NCBI GenBank assembly: GCA_001821915.1
Contig: MHOR01000026.1
Span: forward strand, 1-7,899
Direction: 5' to 3'
DNA: 7,899 nucleotides
Source: Candidatus Staskawiczbacteria bacterium RIFCSPHIGHO2_02_FULL_34_10
Lineage (GTDB): Bacteria; Patescibacteriota; Minisyncoccia; Minisyncoccales; Staskawiczbacteraceae
The position numbers were made by a program, and so were the translations under genes. Of this stretch, positions 6,325 through 7,899 are shown piece by piece (the stretch's first letter is position 1; the number at the start of each line of letters is the position of its first letter). The notes below the pieces were generated by a model. It saw only the letters and a list, made by a program, of their open reading frames with translations, was not told where the DNA came from and did not search any database.

Positions 6325-6364
6325 TATAAAAAATGGCGTTGGTTGCTATTGCGCAACCAACGCC
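6325..6364 (-). terminator. Strong intrinsic terminator between the TnpB/Cas12-like and Cas1-like genes
   Basis: GGCGTTGGTTGC (6335-6346) and GCAACCAACGCC (6353-6364) form a perfect 12-bp stem with a 6-base loop. ATTTTTTATA follows on the minus strand, 10 bp after the TnpB/Cas12-like stop codon. A C-TTTTT run on the other side may also stop plus-strand transcripts. The Cas1-like gene then needs readthrough or its own promoter (TATACT at 6323-6328 has no good -35). Confidence 0.82.
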
Positions 6365-6373
6365 CTATCTTTT

Positions 6374-7723
6374 TCAGTTCAAAGAAAGAAATTCATCCTT
6401 GAGTTTTTGCGCAAGAAGAATTTTCCGTTTTTCCTGGGGTAGTCGCTTTTCTTCGACCAATAATTCCGGCGACTTACGTTTTATCACCATACCACCAAGA
6501 GCCGACACATGATCGGTAAGTTTTGCCACCAGATTGGCAATATTACCTGTGTTCTGAGCCGACCAGTTGGCGCCAAAAGGCGAACCGCCCCTTTCCGCCT
6601 TTGACGAATCAGCCAAAGATCCTTCCTTACTTCTCACTTTGAGATCGGTGACCACAAAGCAGACACCAAGCTCAAGAAGTCTTTTAATAACTTCGTATTG
6701 ACCATGCTGTTTCTGTTGGCGTGCCATAATGGCAAACATCTTAGACCTGGCAAAGATAAGCCGTTTCCATTTAATTGAGCCCTTGGATACTCTTTTGAGC
6801 CTTTCGTCAACTGCGTTGATTTTCGGCTTCCAATGGAAGTCCGGTCGAGGCATACGCCAGCAAAATTCTCCCCTAGGAGAAATAATGCCAATCCATGACG
6901 CCCCAATTGCCAGAAAAACTGCCTTTGAGGGATTAAAAGGCAATTCCGGTGGTTTTGGGATTTCATAGGCAATTGAAATCCAGAAACAGCCGGATTTTGC
7001 CATGTCCCGTTCATCTCTTACAATCTCAAACTTCTTGAGATTTTTGGCATGGCTTAGCTTTTCTTGCTGATACTCTGGAATCCGGCCGACCAGTGTTTCG
7101 CTAAGCTTGCCAAAGCTGACAATAACTTTTCCGTCATCGGTAACTTTGAAGCCCGACCTTCCGGGAATCTTATAAAAACTGTCTTCATTTGTGCGTTCAC
7201 TGGGCGGTTTGGCATCTTTGTCACCCCTTTTCCTTAAGGCAAAAAAGGATTTGAATGATCCGTCTAAGGCATCTAATGTTTCTTCCTGCCAATTGCGGGG
7301 GATCAAGCCAAACTCTGTATTCAACGAGCGCTTGGCGGTTAACGCATTTATCTGGTCATACAATGTTATCCCGTGTTCTTCAAAAGCTTTTTTCAGTTCG
7401 GCAAAGAGCGATTTCTGCTCCAAGACAAGCTGAAGCGGGAATCCGCGTTTAACTAATACCTGTTGACTAAATTTTGCCACTTCTTTTTCCCAAAGATCAG
7501 TAAAGCCCTTTTCTAAAGCTTTTTTCTTAGCATTATAAATGCGCTCGTAAATCGGCTTGAAAAAAATTTCATACCGATCCTGACGCTCTTTCCACGCTTC
7601 ATTCCAAATTAAGCGCAGATTAGAACTGATCCGCTGGAGGATTGTTTCTTGGTTTAAGGTAGGTCGGATTTCAAATTTTACCGCCCGATAGAGAACGTCG
7701 TTATTTTTCTCTCCCTTGGCCAT
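6374..7723 (-). CDS. Nuclease-dead TnpB/Cas12-like protein
   Basis: This 449-residue protein belongs to the TnpB/Cas12 (OrfB_IS605-like) group, which is RNA-guided and binds DNA. The N-terminus VKFEIRPTLNQETILQRI (15-32) and LRLIWNEAW (36-44) is the family's opening helix region. LDALDGSFKSFFALRKRG (150-167) and GFKVTDDGKVIVSFGK (191-206) match the wedge domain, and GCFWISIAYEI (245-255) leads into RuvC. The active site is lost. RuvC-I reads VFLAIGASW, with A272 where IDxG has Asp. The helix with KRVSKGSIKWKR (310-321) follows normally. RuvC-II reads CFVVTDLKV, with T359 in place of Glu. The protein ends about 30 residues after KRKSPEL, with no CxxC zinc finger and no RuvC-III Asp. It should therefore bind but not cut. 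AAAGGG lies a few bases before the ATG. GC content is clearly higher than in its neighbours (60-base samples 40-58 percent), which suggests transfer. It resembles Cas12k, Cas12m or TldR in logic, but the subtype is unknown. Confidence 0.82.
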   Translation of the reverse strand: MAKGEKNNDVLYRAVKFEIRPTLNQETILQRISSNLRLIWNEAWKERQDRYEIFFKPIYERIYNAKKKALEKGFTDLWEKEVAKFSQQVLVKRGFPLQLVLEQKSLFAELKKAFEEHGITLYDQINALTAKRSLNTEFGLIPRNWQEETLDALDGSFKSFFALRKRGDKDAKPPSERTNEDSFYKIPGRSGFKVTDDGKVIVSFGKLSETLVGRIPEYQQEKLSHAKNLKKFEIVRDERDMAKSGCFWISIAYEIPKPPELPFNPSKAVFLAIGASWIGIISPRGEFCWRMPRPDFHWKPKINAVDERLKRVSKGSIKWKRLIFARSKMFAIMARQQKQHGQYEVIKRLLELGVCFVVTDLKVRSKEGSLADSSKAERGGSPFGANWSAQNTGNIANLVAKLTDHVSALGGMVIKRKSPELLVEEKRLPQEKRKILLAQKLKDEFLSLN

Positions 7724-7817
7724 GATAGCACCCTTTCGTGTTTTTGAAATTTACAATGTGCTTTTATCCATCAACAAGATGAATTACTTAATTTAACATA
7801 AATACTATTAATATGTC

Positions 7818-7899
7818 AATATTATATTTGACAACAATACATTAATTTGTTACTATAAACCATATAAATTAAGATCTTTGAAAAAATAGAAAAACGAGC
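7818..7899. repeat. 82-bp inverted repeat, right copy (cut by window end)
   Basis: This is the exact reverse complement of 5529-5610. The inner end lies 94 bp upstream of the TnpB/Cas12-like start codon. The outer end is not seen, so the repeat may continue. A contig ending inside a repeat is also what a short-read assembly would produce when it cannot resolve the copies. Confidence 0.95.
7828..7856 (+). promoter_or_regulatory. Outward promoter in the right inverted repeat
   Basis: TTGACA (7828-7833), a 17-bp spacer and TACTAT (7851-7856) point rightward out of the cassette, divergent from the TnpB/Cas12-like gene. TGTCAA at 7814-7819 forms a 6-bp inverted repeat with the -35 box, found only on this side, which may be an operator. 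It could serve as the leader promoter of a CRISPR array or guide RNA beyond the window. Confidence 0.6.

Noticed and set aside
6634..7014. Other-frame ORFs inside the TnpB/Cas12-like gene
   Set aside because: They are shadows of the higher-GC gene. The main frame carries clear family motifs throughout.
6374..7723. Ordinary IS200/IS605 TnpB transposon
   Set aside because: There is no TnpA, the nuclease site is lost, and long perfect inverted repeats are not a feature of that family.
5529..7899. Classical casposon
   Set aside because: Cas1 and terminal inverted repeats fit, but no PolB or other casposon gene is present and no target duplication can be seen because the right end is missing.
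1..7899. Recoded genome with TGA read as glycine (code 25)
   Set aside because: The GNAT gene ends naturally at TGA, and the other genes contain no in-frame TGA at conserved positions.

Overview
The window looks like part of a Patescibacteria (Candidate Phyla Radiation) genome, most likely Parcubacteria-like. The reasons are the AT-rich small genes, the type of TraD/VirD4-like ATPase with a long family-specific N-terminus, the near absence of visible Shine-Dalgarno sites, and a short repeat that writes a PVRN-type peptide into a coding region, which I recall from CPR proteins. No search was run, so the taxonomy is an inference. All genes read on the minus strand.

Left part (1-4761), chromosomal backbone: the start of glmS (cut by the window edge), a GNAT acetyltransferase, a 100-bp inverted-repeat element, a conjugative-type coupling ATPase of 820 residues, and two small companion genes. 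One of these is a charged, helical cytoplasmic protein. The other is a membrane-anchored protein with a DUF4352-like beta-rich outer domain and a clear extended -10 promoter.

Middle part (4762-5528), no convincing gene: two related MITE-like elements with terminal inverted repeats (144 and 173 bp, the second with a 5-bp target duplication), a pair of 29-bp direct repeats, a run of hairpins, a leftward intrinsic terminator, and a hairpin just outside the left inverted repeat.

Right part (5529-7899), the most interesting: an exact 82-bp inverted repeat flanks two genes. One is a short Cas1-like integrase with all its metal ligands (E62, H126, D139/E142). The other is a 449-residue TnpB/Cas12-like protein whose RuvC nuclease is dead: Asp to Ala in RuvC-I, Glu to Thr in RuvC-II, and no zinc finger or RuvC-III. 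Each copy of the inverted repeat carries a near-consensus promoter pointing out of the cassette. No Cas2, Cas4 or CRISPR array is visible, but the window ends inside the right repeat, where an array could start.

Reading of the cassette (inference): a minimal Cas1-only integration module, comparable to the mini-integrases of type V-C/V-D CRISPR, is paired with an RNA-guided binder that cannot cut, comparable in principle to Cas12k, Cas12m or TldR. Flanking leader-like promoters could make guide or array RNA. Alternatively it is a Cas1-driven mobile element with long terminal inverted repeats. The sequence beyond 7899 would decide between these.
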